39,078 nucleotides of DNA from Rickettsia typhi (GTDB lineage: Bacteria; Pseudomonadota; Alphaproteobacteria; Rickettsiales; UBA1997), in NCBI GenBank assembly GCA_945862075.1, contig CAMAWV010000006.1, positions 1-39,078 on the forward strand, given 5' to 3'. Numbering within the stretch: position 1 is the first letter of the stretch; each line of letters starts with the position of its first letter. The notes under the pieces were generated by a model. It searched no databases and was not told where the DNA came from. It saw only the letters and a program-made list of their open reading frames with translations. Shown one piece after another: positions 32,011-39,078 of the stretch. Both the position numbers and the translations under genes were made by a program.

Positions 32011-32014
32011 ATTT

Positions 32015-32959
32015 ATGCAAAATTTAATATCGTTGTTTTTAAGTAAAATAATTAGTGAAGATGGTCTTAGTCAAAACACCAAGCAGGCCTATTTTTTTGA
32101 TCTCACAAGTCTTGCCGAGTTTTTTTTGCAACAAAACCTTGATATTAAGCAAATTACCACTCAACATCTTACTGATTATTTGCAACAACATAGCGAATTA
32201 CAAAACTCTTCTTTGCAACGAAAAATTTCTTGTTTTAAAAGTTTTTTTCAATTTTTATTTATCGAAAAAATTCTAGATTATAACCCAAGTCTCAATTTAC
32301 AAGCGCCGAAATCTCATAAAAACCTACCGCATTTTTTAACACGTCGCGAAATAAACCAGTTAATGAATCATTTATATCAACAAAAAAGTGAATTTAATTT
32401 AAAATTTGCTACCATGCTTGAAATTATGTATTCTGCTGGTCTGCGAGTTTCGGAATTGGTTTCGTTGCCTTTTTACGCTTTGCAGTTTAATGGCGAGCAG
32501 TTGCTTGATTATTTATTAATAAAAGGCAAAGGCAATAAAGAAAGAATAGCTCCATTAAATTCAGCTTGTCTTACTATTTTGCCAAAATATTTGCAATATC
32601 GTAAGCAATATGCTAATCAGGAGTGGTTATTTTTAGGAAATATCAGAACTAGTAAAAAAAATTTAGTTAATACACGTGGCTTGGTAATCAATAAAAACAA
32701 ACATCTCACTAGGCAAGGTTTTTTTGTGGCAATCAAAAAAATCGCTCTTGCTTGTGGTATTGATAAAAACAAGGTTTATCCTCATGCTATCAGGCATTCG
32801 TTTGCTACTCATTTATTAGAAAACGGTTTAGATTTGCGTGTTTTACAAGAATTGCTTGGGCATAGCAATATTAACACCACCGAAATTTACACTTCAGTAG
32901 GAGATTCTAAATTAAAACAAACTATTTTTCAGCACCATCCATTAAAGAATCTTGCATAG
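32015..32959 (+). CDS. xerD: Tyrosine recombinase XerC/XerD type, probably XerD
   Basis: 314 residues. The N-terminal SAM-like core-binding domain covers about residues 1-90 and the catalytic domain the rest. Catalytic residues are Arg144 (SAGLRVSEL), Lys172 (KGKGNKE), His257 and Arg260 (HAIRHSF), His283 (LLGHSNINTTE) and the nucleophile Tyr292 (IYTSV). Xer recombinases resolve chromosome dimers at dif with FtsK. The terminal HHPL favours XerD, but XerC is not excluded. Only one Xer gene is in the window. Its last 38 bp overlap the 3' end of the convergent MFS gene. No attachment-like repeats adjoin it, so a housekeeping role is more likely than an integrase. Confidence 0.85.
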   Translation: MQNLISLFLSKIISEDGLSQNTKQAYFFDLTSLAEFFLQQNLDIKQITTQHLTDYLQQHSELQNSSLQRKISCFKSFFQFLFIEKILDYNPSLNLQAPKSHKNLPHFLTRREINQLMNHLYQQKSEFNLKFATMLEIMYSAGLRVSELVSLPFYALQFNGEQLLDYLLIKGKGNKERIAPLNSACLTILPKYLQYRKQYANQEWLFLGNIRTSKKNLVNTRGLVINKNKHLTRQGFFVAIKKIALACGIDKNKVYPHAIRHSFATHLLENGLDLRVLQELLGHSNINTTEIYTSVGDSKLKQTIFQHHPLKNLA

Positions 32960-34229
32960 TAGAACTTGTTGCATTTTGTTGTTTATAAAGCAATAAAACT
33001 ACTAATATTTTTAGTAAACATGGTAGGAAAGCATAAAGTAGAGGCAAAGCTTGTTGTTGTAAATGATATTGATAAACTAAATTAAGTAAAAATAACGAGC
33101 TTGAAGCAATAATTTCTCCTAATTTTACGGCAAAACTATAGCAAGCCATATAAGAAGATGTTTGTGGATTATTGCTACCAATTAAATTGGCAATAATGGT
33201 TGGAGGTAAAATAAGATCGGCTCCTAAAAAAGCACCAGCACTAAATGAAATCAATAAAAACCACCAATAATAATTTGGTTGCAAAAAAACTGCAAAAATA
33301 AAGGTAAGCACTGCCCCTAATGTTGAAATAAGCCATAATTTTAGAACCCAATTAGCATTTTTATCAGGTTTGTCGGCTATTTTTCGCCAAAATACCATAA
33401 AAAATAAAGCAGAAAAGCAGTATAAAGCTAAACTATAAGGCAATATTTTTGGTTGACCTAAAAAATCTTTTAAATAAAAAATTAATAAATTGGCAGGCAA
33501 GGCTACCGCACAGCTATTGATTAACAAAATTAACATTAACTTCATAAATTGATTATTTTGATAGGTGTTTTTAATAATGTTTAAAATGCTGATATTTTTG
33601 ATTTGGTTATTATAATTATGATGTACTTTTAGTTTAACAAAAAAAACAAGGGCAAAAATCATTAACAAAATAAAAACTATACTTAAATAAAAATACTTTT
33701 TATCGCTGGTGTTTATTAATAATAAAGGCAGAGTAGAGGAGATTAAAAAGCCAATTAAAATGGCAGATTCTTTGCAGTTGTTAATAATGAGTCGTTGTTG
33801 TTTATTTTTTGCAATAATTACTGCTAAACTTTCAAAATTAATGGAGATGATATTTAAGCAAAAATAAACACTTGATAAAAAAATTGCTAAACACCAATAT
33901 ATATTAAGATTATTGTGCCATAAGCTTGGATTAAATAATAAAAAAAAACCAACTGCCAAACCAAAACTAGCGATAATAATATTTTTCTTGGCGGTTGTTT
34001 TTTGATGATTTATCAAATAGTCGCAACAACCGCCAATTAATGGATCTATCAATAAATTAAAACTTTTAGCAATTAAAATTATTAAAGCTAAACTACTTAA
34101 ACTTAACTGAAATTGTCGAAAATAAAAATCGGCGATATTAATGTTTAGAGGTAAAGTAACAAATGCTAGTGGAACTCCTAAAATTGCATAATAAAAAAAG
34201 TTTATTTTATTGATTTGTTGGTTTTGCAT
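32922..34229 (-). CDS. MFS transporter, GPH (melibiose-type) family
   Basis: 435 residues with about twelve membrane segments. The early motif FNLLIDPLIGGCCDYLI corresponds to the loop 2-3 motif of glycoside-pentoside-hexuronide:cation symporters (DPxxG..SD). A similar feature, ADLILPPTIIANLIG, occurs in the second half, where GPH proteins carry a conserved helix. Rickettsial genomes contain several such proteins with unknown substrates. The 5' end overlaps the 3' end of the Hsp20-like gene by 23 nt on the same strand, so the two are coupled. The 3' end overlaps xerD antisense. Confidence 0.82.
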   Translation of the reverse strand: MQNQQINKINFFYYAILGVPLAFVTLPLNINIADFYFRQFQLSLSSLALIILIAKSFNLLIDPLIGGCCDYLINHQKTTAKKNIIIASFGLAVGFFLLFNPSLWHNNLNIYWCLAIFLSSVYFCLNIISINFESLAVIIAKNKQQRLIINNCKESAILIGFLISSTLPLLLINTSDKKYFYLSIVFILLMIFALVFFVKLKVHHNYNNQIKNISILNIIKNTYQNNQFMKLMLILLINSCAVALPANLLIFYLKDFLGQPKILPYSLALYCFSALFFMVFWRKIADKPDKNANWVLKLWLISTLGAVLTFIFAVFLQPNYYWWFLLISFSAGAFLGADLILPPTIIANLIGSNNPQTSSYMACYSFAVKLGEIIASSSLFLLNLVYQYHLQQQALPLLYAFLPCLLKILVVLLLYKQQNATSSTMQDSLMDGAEK

Positions 34230-34824
34230 TATTTTTGGAAGTTTTTGATTCTTTGTTTGTGCTGGAAGGTTTTTTAAATTTTACGATAATTTCTTGATTA
34301 TTTTTAATGATTTCGGGATCGTTGTAGTTTTTTGGCAAAGAAACACTATAATAAAAGCTAGAATTAATGCTGTTATTGGTATTTTGTTGTTGATTATCGG
34401 CTTTAAAAACAAGCTCGGAATTAGTGTTGTTAATAATTATATCTTGTGGGTTTATGCTAGAAAAGTTTAAAATATAATAATGAAAATTTTCATCTTGTTT
34501 TTGAGTGAGATTAGCAGAAAAATTATGTTGTGTTTTAGGTAATAATTTTTGAGAATCTTTAATATCTTGGTAAAAATCTTTGTAAAAATAATCATCAAAC
34601 CAAGGATGATGAAAAGGGCTAAAAATAGAAGGTTGTCGGTGTATAATGATTACTGGAGGTTGTTTTTTTTGATAAAAATTGCAAGAGGCTAAACCAATAA
34701 CAATGCCTAAACTAAGCAAAATAGCGGTTTTAAGTTTAGGATTGTTGTTAAATTTATTTTTTAATTTTGTTTGCCAAGAGCCGTTGCTTACTTGACAAAA
34801 ATTGTTATTTGTTAAGTTAGACAT
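34207..34824 (-). CDS. Hsp20-like protein with N-terminal membrane or lipid anchor
   Basis: 205 residues. A polar N-terminus (1-30) is followed by one hydrophobic segment (about 31-47, LKTAILLSLGIVIGLAS) ending at Cys48, a lipobox-like LASC. A Pro/His-rich stretch (SIFSPFHHPWFDDYF) precedes a beta-rich domain. FHYYILNFSSINPQDIII resembles strand 3 and the turn of alpha-crystallin domains, and SFYYSVSLPKNYNDPEII resembles the RSFxLPxxVDxxKI segment. EIIVKFKKPS matches strands 8-9. Soluble small heat-shock proteins lack an anchor, so this one is probably periplasmic or envelope-bound. The remote similarity is convincing in pattern but not strong in identity. The C-terminus is Lys/Ser/Asn-rich. 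It overlaps the MFS gene by 23 nt. Confidence 0.65.
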   Translation of the reverse strand: MSNLTNNNFCQVSNGSWQTKLKNKFNNNPKLKTAILLSLGIVIGLASCNFYQKKQPPVIIIHRQPSIFSPFHHPWFDDYFYKDFYQDIKDSQKLLPKTQHNFSANLTQKQDENFHYYILNFSSINPQDIIINNTNSELVFKADNQQQNTNNSINSSFYYSVSLPKNYNDPEIIKNNQEIIVKFKKPSSTNKESKTSKNNAKPTNQ

Positions 34825-34906
34825 AAAAAAATATATTGGATTTTTAATATTGTGTTGCTTAAAATTTTAAGATCAGGAAATCTTACCATAAATTTAATTT
34901 TAAAAA

Positions 34907-35644
34907 ATGTTTTGTCAAGGTCAATTAATAAAAATATTTACATTTTTTACTATTGTTTTTATTGCTTTCTCATGTAGTAAAAATAATATTAAATGGTCTT
35001 ATGAAGGCAAAAATGGTCCGAAATTTTGGGGAAATATTACTGAAAATTATAAATTTTGTAAAATTGGCTACAATCAATCGCCTATTAACATTACTTTGCC
35101 TTTTGATAACAATAATTTAAATTTTTTATACCAAAAAGTTGAGCTCGATAAAAAAATAATGCCTCATCAACTTTATCTAACTGTTTATGGTGAAAATTTT
35201 GTAATTAATTCTGTTAATAAAAAAAAGTATCATTTGCAATATATTAAATTTCATAAACCAAGCGAACATCAAGTAAACGGTAAATTTTATGATCTAGAAA
35301 TGCAATTACTTCATAAAAGTGAAGATGAGCAATGGTTGATTGCTAGTTTTTTTATTACTAATAATTGGCAAGAAAACCAAAATTTTCAACAACTAATCGA
35401 TTTTTTAAATAGTAAAAATCTCACCACAACTCTTGATCTTAAAAAAAATATTTTACATAATAGTGATAGTTTTTTTTATGAAGGTTCTTTTACTACTCCG
35501 CCATGCCTAGAAGCAGTGAAATGGTTTGTATTTAAACAGCCTATTTTGCTTAGTCAAGATCAAATAAATTCAATTATTAAAAATACTATCTTTGTTTTAA
35601 ACAATGCTCGACCATTACAAAAATTTGAGCCACAAAAATTTTAA
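34907..35644 (+). CDS. Alpha-carbonic-anhydrase-like lipoprotein, zinc site degenerate
   Basis: 245 residues. A lipoprotein signal ends at IAFSC, with lipidation predicted at Cys23. The alpha-CA fold is clear: IKWSYEGKNGPKFWG, YNQSPINI, the KFHKPSEHQVNGK segment and GSFTTPPCLEAVKW. In active enzymes the zinc-binding pair reads Q-F-H-F-H and the third ligand lies in E-x-H. Here the pair reads Y-I-K-F-H (residues 112-116), and the third site is E-M-Q (131-133). By alignment His94 has become Lys114, His96 is kept (His116), and His119 has become Gln133. The Thr199 equivalent (Thr196) and Glu117 equivalent (Glu131) remain. It is therefore likely a carbonic-anhydrase-related, non-catalytic envelope protein. 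It lies 2 nt upstream of uvrD. Confidence 0.85.
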   Translation: MFCQGQLIKIFTFFTIVFIAFSCSKNNIKWSYEGKNGPKFWGNITENYKFCKIGYNQSPINITLPFDNNNLNFLYQKVELDKKIMPHQLYLTVYGENFVINSVNKKKYHLQYIKFHKPSEHQVNGKFYDLEMQLLHKSEDEQWLIASFFITNNWQENQNFQQLIDFLNSKNLTTTLDLKKNILHNSDSFFYEGSFTTPPCLEAVKWFVFKQPILLSQDQINSIIKNTIFVLNNARPLQKFEPQKF

Positions 35645-35646
35645 TT

Positions 35647-37818
35647 ATGCAAATCAACAATGTCACAAATAATGTTTCTAATGTTCTTAATAAACCCCAG
35701 CAGCAGGCAATTAGCACTACCGAAGGTCCTTTATTGGTTTTGGCAGGAGCTGGCACAGGTAAAACTAAAGTGCTTACCTCGAGAATTATTAATATTTTAA
35801 ACTGTGGTTTGGCAAATCCTTACGAAATTTTAGCAGTAACCTTTACCAATAAAGCGGCCAATGAAATGAAGCATCGAATTTCTGCTGAAATTGGCGATTT
35901 GGCTAGTGGTTTATGGATTGGCACTTTTCATGCTATTTGTGCTAAAATTTTAAGAAGACACTCTGATATTGTTGGTTTAAGCTCTGATTTTATCATAATA
36001 GACGACGAAGATCAGTTACGTTTGATAAAGCAAATTTTACTCGATCTAAACATTGATGGTAAACAATTTTCACCAAAAACTTATTTACAAAAAATTTCTA
36101 AAATCAAAGATTTAGTACAATCAAACATTAATAACAATGATATAAATTTGCCAAAATTACAAGATGTTTATCGACTTTATCAAAGCAGGTTGTTAGCTAT
36201 GAATTCTACTGATTTTGGCAATTTAATTAGTCATAATCTCGATATTTTTGCTAAAGCTCCTGAGGTTTTGCAAAAATATCAGCATCAGTTTCGCTATATT
36301 TTAATCGATGAATACCAAGATACTAACAATGCTCAATATCAATGGTTGCTACTACTTTCTAAGCTTTATAATAATATTTGTTGTGTTGGCGACGATGATC
36401 AATCAATCTATAGCTGGCGAGGAGCAAATATTGCAAATATTTTAAGATTTGAAAAAGATTTTGCCGATGCTAAAGTTATCCGTCTTGAGCAAAATTATCG
36501 ATCTACTTCGGCAATTTTGCAGGTTGCAGATGCGGTTATTTCAAAAAATACTCAAAGACATGGCAAAACTCTTTGGACTAATCAAAACAAAGGTAACTCG
36601 GTCAAACTTGCTACTTTTTTTGATGATAGACAAGAGGCTCAAAATATTGCTAACTCTGTAAAAAATGCTATTTTACAAAGGCAGGCAATTGCTAATCAGA
36701 TAGCAATTTTAGTGCGTGCAGGCTACCAAACTCGACCTTTTGAAGAAGCTTTTATGCAACAAGGAGTTGCTTATCGAGTAATTGGTGGGCTAAAATTTTA
36801 TGATAGGCAAGAAATTCGCGATTGCATTGCTTATTTGAGGTTATCTGCTAATTTAAACGATGATTTAGCTTTGTTAAGAGTAATAAACACTCCTAAACGA
36901 GGAATTGGCGATGCAACTTTACACATGATTGCTGAAATTGCTAAACAGCAAAAAATTTCAATGTTTAATGCTATAAATTTTTGTTTTACTAATAATTTAA
37001 TCAAAAATAAAAGCGGTTTGCAAATTTTTATGCAAGTAATTAGTAAATATCATCAACAAATTAATCTGATAAATTTGGCAGAATTGGCAAAATCTTTATT
37101 TAATGAAACTGGTTATTGCCAGCATTGGAGACTTGAAAACAATCTAGAAGCCCAAGGTAGACTCGAAAATATTGAAGAATTTATTAAAAGTTTAGTCGAT
37201 TTTTCTAGCATTAATGAATTTTTAGAATACGCATCTTTGGTTGAGGCAAAAGATGAAAAAAATCTACAAGATGCGGTAAATATTATGACGGTTCATGGTT
37301 CAAAAGGGTTGGAATTTGACATGGTTTTTTTACCTGGTTTAGAAGAAGGAATTTTTCCAAGTAGTAAATCTCTCGATAATTTAAGTGGCATAGAAGAAGA
37401 GCGTAGATTGCTTTATGTGGCAATTACAAGGGCAAAAAAATATTTACAATTATCTTTAGCGAAAAATCGTTTTGTTTTTGGTGGTTCGCAACAAACCTCG
37501 CCCTCGCGCTTTTTGCAAGATATTCCAAAAACTCAACTCGAATGCCAAGAAATATCTTTTGGTCAAGTAAAAAATTATACAAAAACTTTTGTAAAAAATA
37601 CTCATTTTAATAACACTACATTTAATTATAAAAGCAACAATAAGCCATTGCAATCAGCTAAAAAAGAAGATAATAATTTATGGAAGGTTGGTAAAAAAGT
37701 TGAGCATGCTAAATTTGGTATTGGCACTATTATTAAAACAGATGGTAACAAGCTTGAAATTAATTTTCATAATCTTGGCACAAAAACTATTTTGCAAGAT
37801 TTTATAAAATTAGTTTAG
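35647..37818 (+). CDS. uvrD: UvrD/PcrA-type DNA helicase
   Basis: 723 residues, the normal length for SF1A UvrD/PcrA. It acts as a 3'-5' helicase in excision and mismatch repair. Motif I is VLAGAGTGKTKVLTSRI (about 32-48), motif Ia VTFTNKAANEMKHRI, motif II ILIDEYQDTN, motif III GDDDQSIYSWRGA, and motif IV RLEQNYRSTS. Motifs V-VI are present in TVHGSKGLEFDMVFLPG and RRLLYVAITRAKK. The C-terminal tail KKVEHAKFGIGTIIK matches the Tudor-like domain that contacts RNA polymerase. It starts 2 nt after the CA-like gene. uvrA also lies in this window but in a separate unit. Confidence 0.96.
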   Translation: MQINNVTNNVSNVLNKPQQQAISTTEGPLLVLAGAGTGKTKVLTSRIINILNCGLANPYEILAVTFTNKAANEMKHRISAEIGDLASGLWIGTFHAICAKILRRHSDIVGLSSDFIIIDDEDQLRLIKQILLDLNIDGKQFSPKTYLQKISKIKDLVQSNINNNDINLPKLQDVYRLYQSRLLAMNSTDFGNLISHNLDIFAKAPEVLQKYQHQFRYILIDEYQDTNNAQYQWLLLLSKLYNNICCVGDDDQSIYSWRGANIANILRFEKDFADAKVIRLEQNYRSTSAILQVADAVISKNTQRHGKTLWTNQNKGNSVKLATFFDDRQEAQNIANSVKNAILQRQAIANQIAILVRAGYQTRPFEEAFMQQGVAYRVIGGLKFYDRQEIRDCIAYLRLSANLNDDLALLRVINTPKRGIGDATLHMIAEIAKQQKISMFNAINFCFTNNLIKNKSGLQIFMQVISKYHQQINLINLAELAKSLFNETGYCQHWRLENNLEAQGRLENIEEFIKSLVDFSSINEFLEYASLVEAKDEKNLQDAVNIMTVHGSKGLEFDMVFLPGLEEGIFPSSKSLDNLSGIEEERRLLYVAITRAKKYLQLSLAKNRFVFGGSQQTSPSRFLQDIPKTQLECQEISFGQVKNYTKTFVKNTHFNNTTFNYKSNNKPLQSAKKEDNNLWKVGKKVEHAKFGIGTIIKTDGNKLEINFHNLGTKTILQDFIKLV

Positions 37819-37849
37819 TGATGTAATGTTGCCATAATGTAGTCTTTAT

Positions 37850-37874
37850 AAGTATATTAAACATTCCTATATTT
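37850..37874 (+). repeat. Left 25-bp direct repeat flanking insertion-sequence wreckage
   Basis: Matches 38746-38770 at 23 of 25 positions (mismatches at positions 9 and 19). The pair brackets about 870 bp that contain the two transposase remnants and the 13-bp tandem array. Confidence 0.65.
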
Positions 37875-37892
37875 TGTAAACAAAATATAGGA
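37865..37892. other. 12-bp hairpin after uvrD
   Basis: TCCTATATTTTG and its exact complement enclose a TAAA loop. It lies 46 bp downstream of the uvrD stop and overlaps the left direct repeat. It may be a terminator without a U-run or the relic of an element end. Confidence 0.4.
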
Positions 37893-37932
37893 TGAATTTG
37901 AATTAAAGCAATCTTATTTTAGAGCCAAGAGA

Positions 37933-38195
37933 ATTAGAGGAAAAAGAGGTAGAGGAGTAGTTGAAAAAACTCCTGTCGTTACTTGCAAACTCTACAGCTT
38001 TTTGTGATTTTTTAATGCAAGAATCATGTTAATGGTATAGAATCTTTTTGGAGCTATTGCAAAAGAAGATTAGCAAAATTTAATGGTTTAACTGATAAAA
38101 ATTATCTAAAAAAAATAAAAGAAGATGTTATTTTAATTATGAATGAAGCTAGTTGGCATCAATCACAGAATCTAATTATACCAAAAAATATTTAA
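37933..38195 (+). pseudogene. IS1595-family transposase remnant joined in frame to an IS630 fragment
   Basis: Two readable blocks remain. At 37933-37986 the translation gives IRGKRGRGVVEKTPVV, like the RGxRG..KTPV segment of IS1595/ISXO2 transposases. A frame change follows. From 38022 the frame reads NHVNGIESFWSYCKRRLAKF and NGLTDKN, the hallmark C-terminal stretch of IS1595 enzymes (V-N-G-I-E-S-F-W and K-R-R-L-A-K-F). Without leaving frame it continues into KEDVILIMNEASWHQS and IIPKNI, which is IS630-like, and stops at 38193-38195. In IS630 the block reads VILIMD-x-A-x-WH, so the catalytic Asp is Asn here. Both transposases are dead. Confidence 0.8.
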
Positions 38196-38199
38196 ATAG

Positions 38200-38346
38200 C
38201 TCTTCTTTCCGCCATATTATCTAGAGATTAATTAGCTTGAAAGGTTTTGAAAATATATTAAAGGACAATGTGATTTTAAAATATAAGTATTAGAAATCTT
38301 ATTAGAATTAGAACTGGCTGTTTGTAAATTTGTTTGGAATTTATCA
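38200..38346 (+). pseudogene. IS630-family transposase 3' remnant
   Basis: In a shifted frame the sequence reads LFFPPYYLEIN, stop, LERF, stop, KYIK, and later VLEILLELELAVCKF. This follows the IS630 C-terminal pattern FLPPYSPELNP-xERFW-KYIK and the ELExAVCKF tail. At least three in-frame stops are present. It continues the IS630 fragment that ends at 38195, after a one-codon-scale frameshift. Confidence 0.78.
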
Positions 38347-38679
38347 GTTTATGTTGTTAAGAGTTTTGTTTATTGTATTATGTGGATGAGGTGGTATAAC
38401 AAACCTATGAAACCACCTAATGAACCATGCTATAAAAAACAAAAGCACCTATTAAAGAACTCGCTGAAGGAAACCCTGTGCCATCAATATTTAAATTGTG
38501 ATCTTGTTGATGTTTGCGCTAATTATCATGCTAGAAAAGAGCTGGAAATAAGAATAAAAGATAATTATCGTTAAAAATAAGAAGCGGTATTGATTAAACA
38601 GAATGTTATATAAAAACTTAGGTTTTAGACAATTTTAGTTGATTTTAATATCTGCTAAAGCCATAATTTGTCTAAATGA
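38347..38679. other. Gene-poor stretch; short unrecognised ORF at 38380-38574
   Basis: No known gene was recognised. The only open frame of note is 64 codons at 38380-38574 (plus), ending ARKELEIRIKDNYR. It has no homology I recognise and sits in decayed DNA. A second frame over the same DNA reads APIKELAEGNPVPSI before a stop, so a frameshifted relic is possible. Confidence 0.4.
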
Positions 38680-38744
38680 CACTTGGGCAAAACACTTGGG
38701 CAAAACACTTGGGCAAAACACTTGGGCAAAACACTTGGGCAAAA
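38680..38744 (+). repeat. 13-bp minisatellite, five perfect copies
   Basis: CACTTGGGCAAAA is repeated five times in direct tandem with no mismatch (38680, 38693, 38706, 38719, 38732). The 13-bp unit is not a multiple of three and no coding frame runs through it. The perfection of the array in otherwise decayed DNA suggests recent or ongoing slippage. Confidence 0.95.
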
Positions 38745-38745
38745 C

Positions 38746-38770
38746 AAGTATATAAAACATTCCCATATTT
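38746..38770 (+). repeat. Right 25-bp direct repeat flanking insertion-sequence wreckage
   Basis: Second copy of the repeat at 37850-37874. It abuts the 13-bp tandem array directly and lies about 60 bp before the readable smpB frame. Confidence 0.65.
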
Positions 38771-38827
38771 ACTTACGAAGAAATTTAGAGAAATTTTGAG
38801 ATATTTTTATTGCGATGAAACGGCTAA

Positions 38828-39078
38828 TCTTCCGAAGTAAAATCAATTAGGCTGGGGCAGGCAAGTATCAATGAAAGTTATGTTGCCGAAACATCTGGCG
38901 AGTTATTTTTAATTAATAGCCATATTAACGATTATAAATTTGCTAGCACTTTTAATCATCAAGCTAAACGGCCTCGAAAATTATTACTTCATAAAAAACA
39001 AATCAATAAAATTATTGGCAAAATACATCAAGGTTTTTCGGTGGTGCCAATGAAAATTTATTTTAATAAAAAAAATCT
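38828..39078 (+). pseudogene. smpB: smpB frame without visible N-terminus (right end cut by window)
   Basis: The translation SSEVKSIRLGQASINESYVA, ETSGELFLINSHINDY, RPRKLLLHKKQINKIIGKI and VVPMKIYFNKKN is unmistakably SmpB, the tmRNA-binding protein of trans-translation. It is close to rickettsial SmpB. The frame begins right after an in-frame TAA at 38825-38827. The ~30 expected N-terminal residues (a KARF-type start through EAG and LxG) cannot be read upstream. In the same frame, RNFEIF appears at about 38790 but is followed by TGA and TAA. No ATG, GTG or TTG lies between the TAA and the conserved core. Either the 5' end was destroyed next to the insertion-sequence debris, or there is a sequencing or assembly error. 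The rest of the gene is beyond the window. Confidence 0.75.

Noticed and set aside
32015..32959. Xer-like recombinase as integrase of a mobile island
   Set aside because: It has full-length XerC/D architecture, sits in a housekeeping run, and no attachment repeats or cargo flank it.
38380..38574. Short ORF as a real gene
   Set aside because: There is no recognisable family, a competing frame over the same DNA, and it is surrounded by pseudogene remnants.
38680..38744. Possible CRISPR array
   Set aside because: The 13-bp units abut with no spacers, and no cas genes are present; it is a simple minisatellite.

Overview
The window reads as a chromosomal segment of an AT-rich alphaproteobacterium, probably a host-associated, Rickettsiales-like lineage. 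The evidence is a glycine-route 5-aminolevulinate synthase (HemA), a class I lysyl-tRNA synthetase, a 41-residue zinc-free L36, a BamE / L32-PlsX-FabH neighbourhood, and a SmpB most like rickettsial ones. It is richer than a minimal Rickettsia in having metE, purF and dapE. No genus can be named from the sequence alone. Shine-Dalgarno sequences are weak or absent, and starts were chosen from family alignment and operon spacing.

Layout. 1-600: the start of a CinA-like gene (minus) and a gene-free gap with palindromes. 601-3062: metE and tRNA-Ala(GGC), both minus. 3317-4339: a prepilin-like gene (plus) with a strong intrinsic terminator. 4340-4665: a non-coding, GC-richer repeat block with a 21-bp inverted repeat. 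4666-11485: a tight minus-strand operon read purF, xseB, rpmJ, hemC, lysK, corC-like, hemA. 11577-18093: a type I restriction-modification operon read hsdR, hsdS, RhuM/Fic gene, hsdM (minus). 18314-19691: rlmJ and bamE (minus). 19966-27563: rpmF-plsX-fabH, uvrA-dapE and an unrecognised gene (plus). 27590-28803: rnhB-tsaC (minus). 28954-32959: DsbA-like, PIF1-like helicase, DMT transporter, XerD-like recombinase (plus). 32922-34824: membrane-anchored Hsp20-like gene and MFS transporter (minus). 34907-37818: carbonic-anhydrase-like lipoprotein and uvrD (plus). 37819-38827: mobile-element wreckage and a 13-bp tandem repeat, running into a smpB reading frame that has no visible start.

Most notable structure: the restriction-modification operon lies between two copies of the purF 5' region. 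The left copy is the working purF with its promoter. The right copy (18116-18305) keeps the same TTGACA-17-TACAAT promoter but only a broken, frame-shifted piece of purF, and it sits directly upstream of hsdR. The simplest reading is that a cassette entered next to purF and is now expressed from a duplicated purF promoter.

Other points worth a look: an alpha-carbonic-anhydrase lipoprotein that appears to have lost two of three zinc ligands; an Hsp20-domain protein with an N-terminal anchor overlapping an MFS transporter gene; the start-less smpB next to insertion-sequence remnants; and a 335-residue orphan protein.
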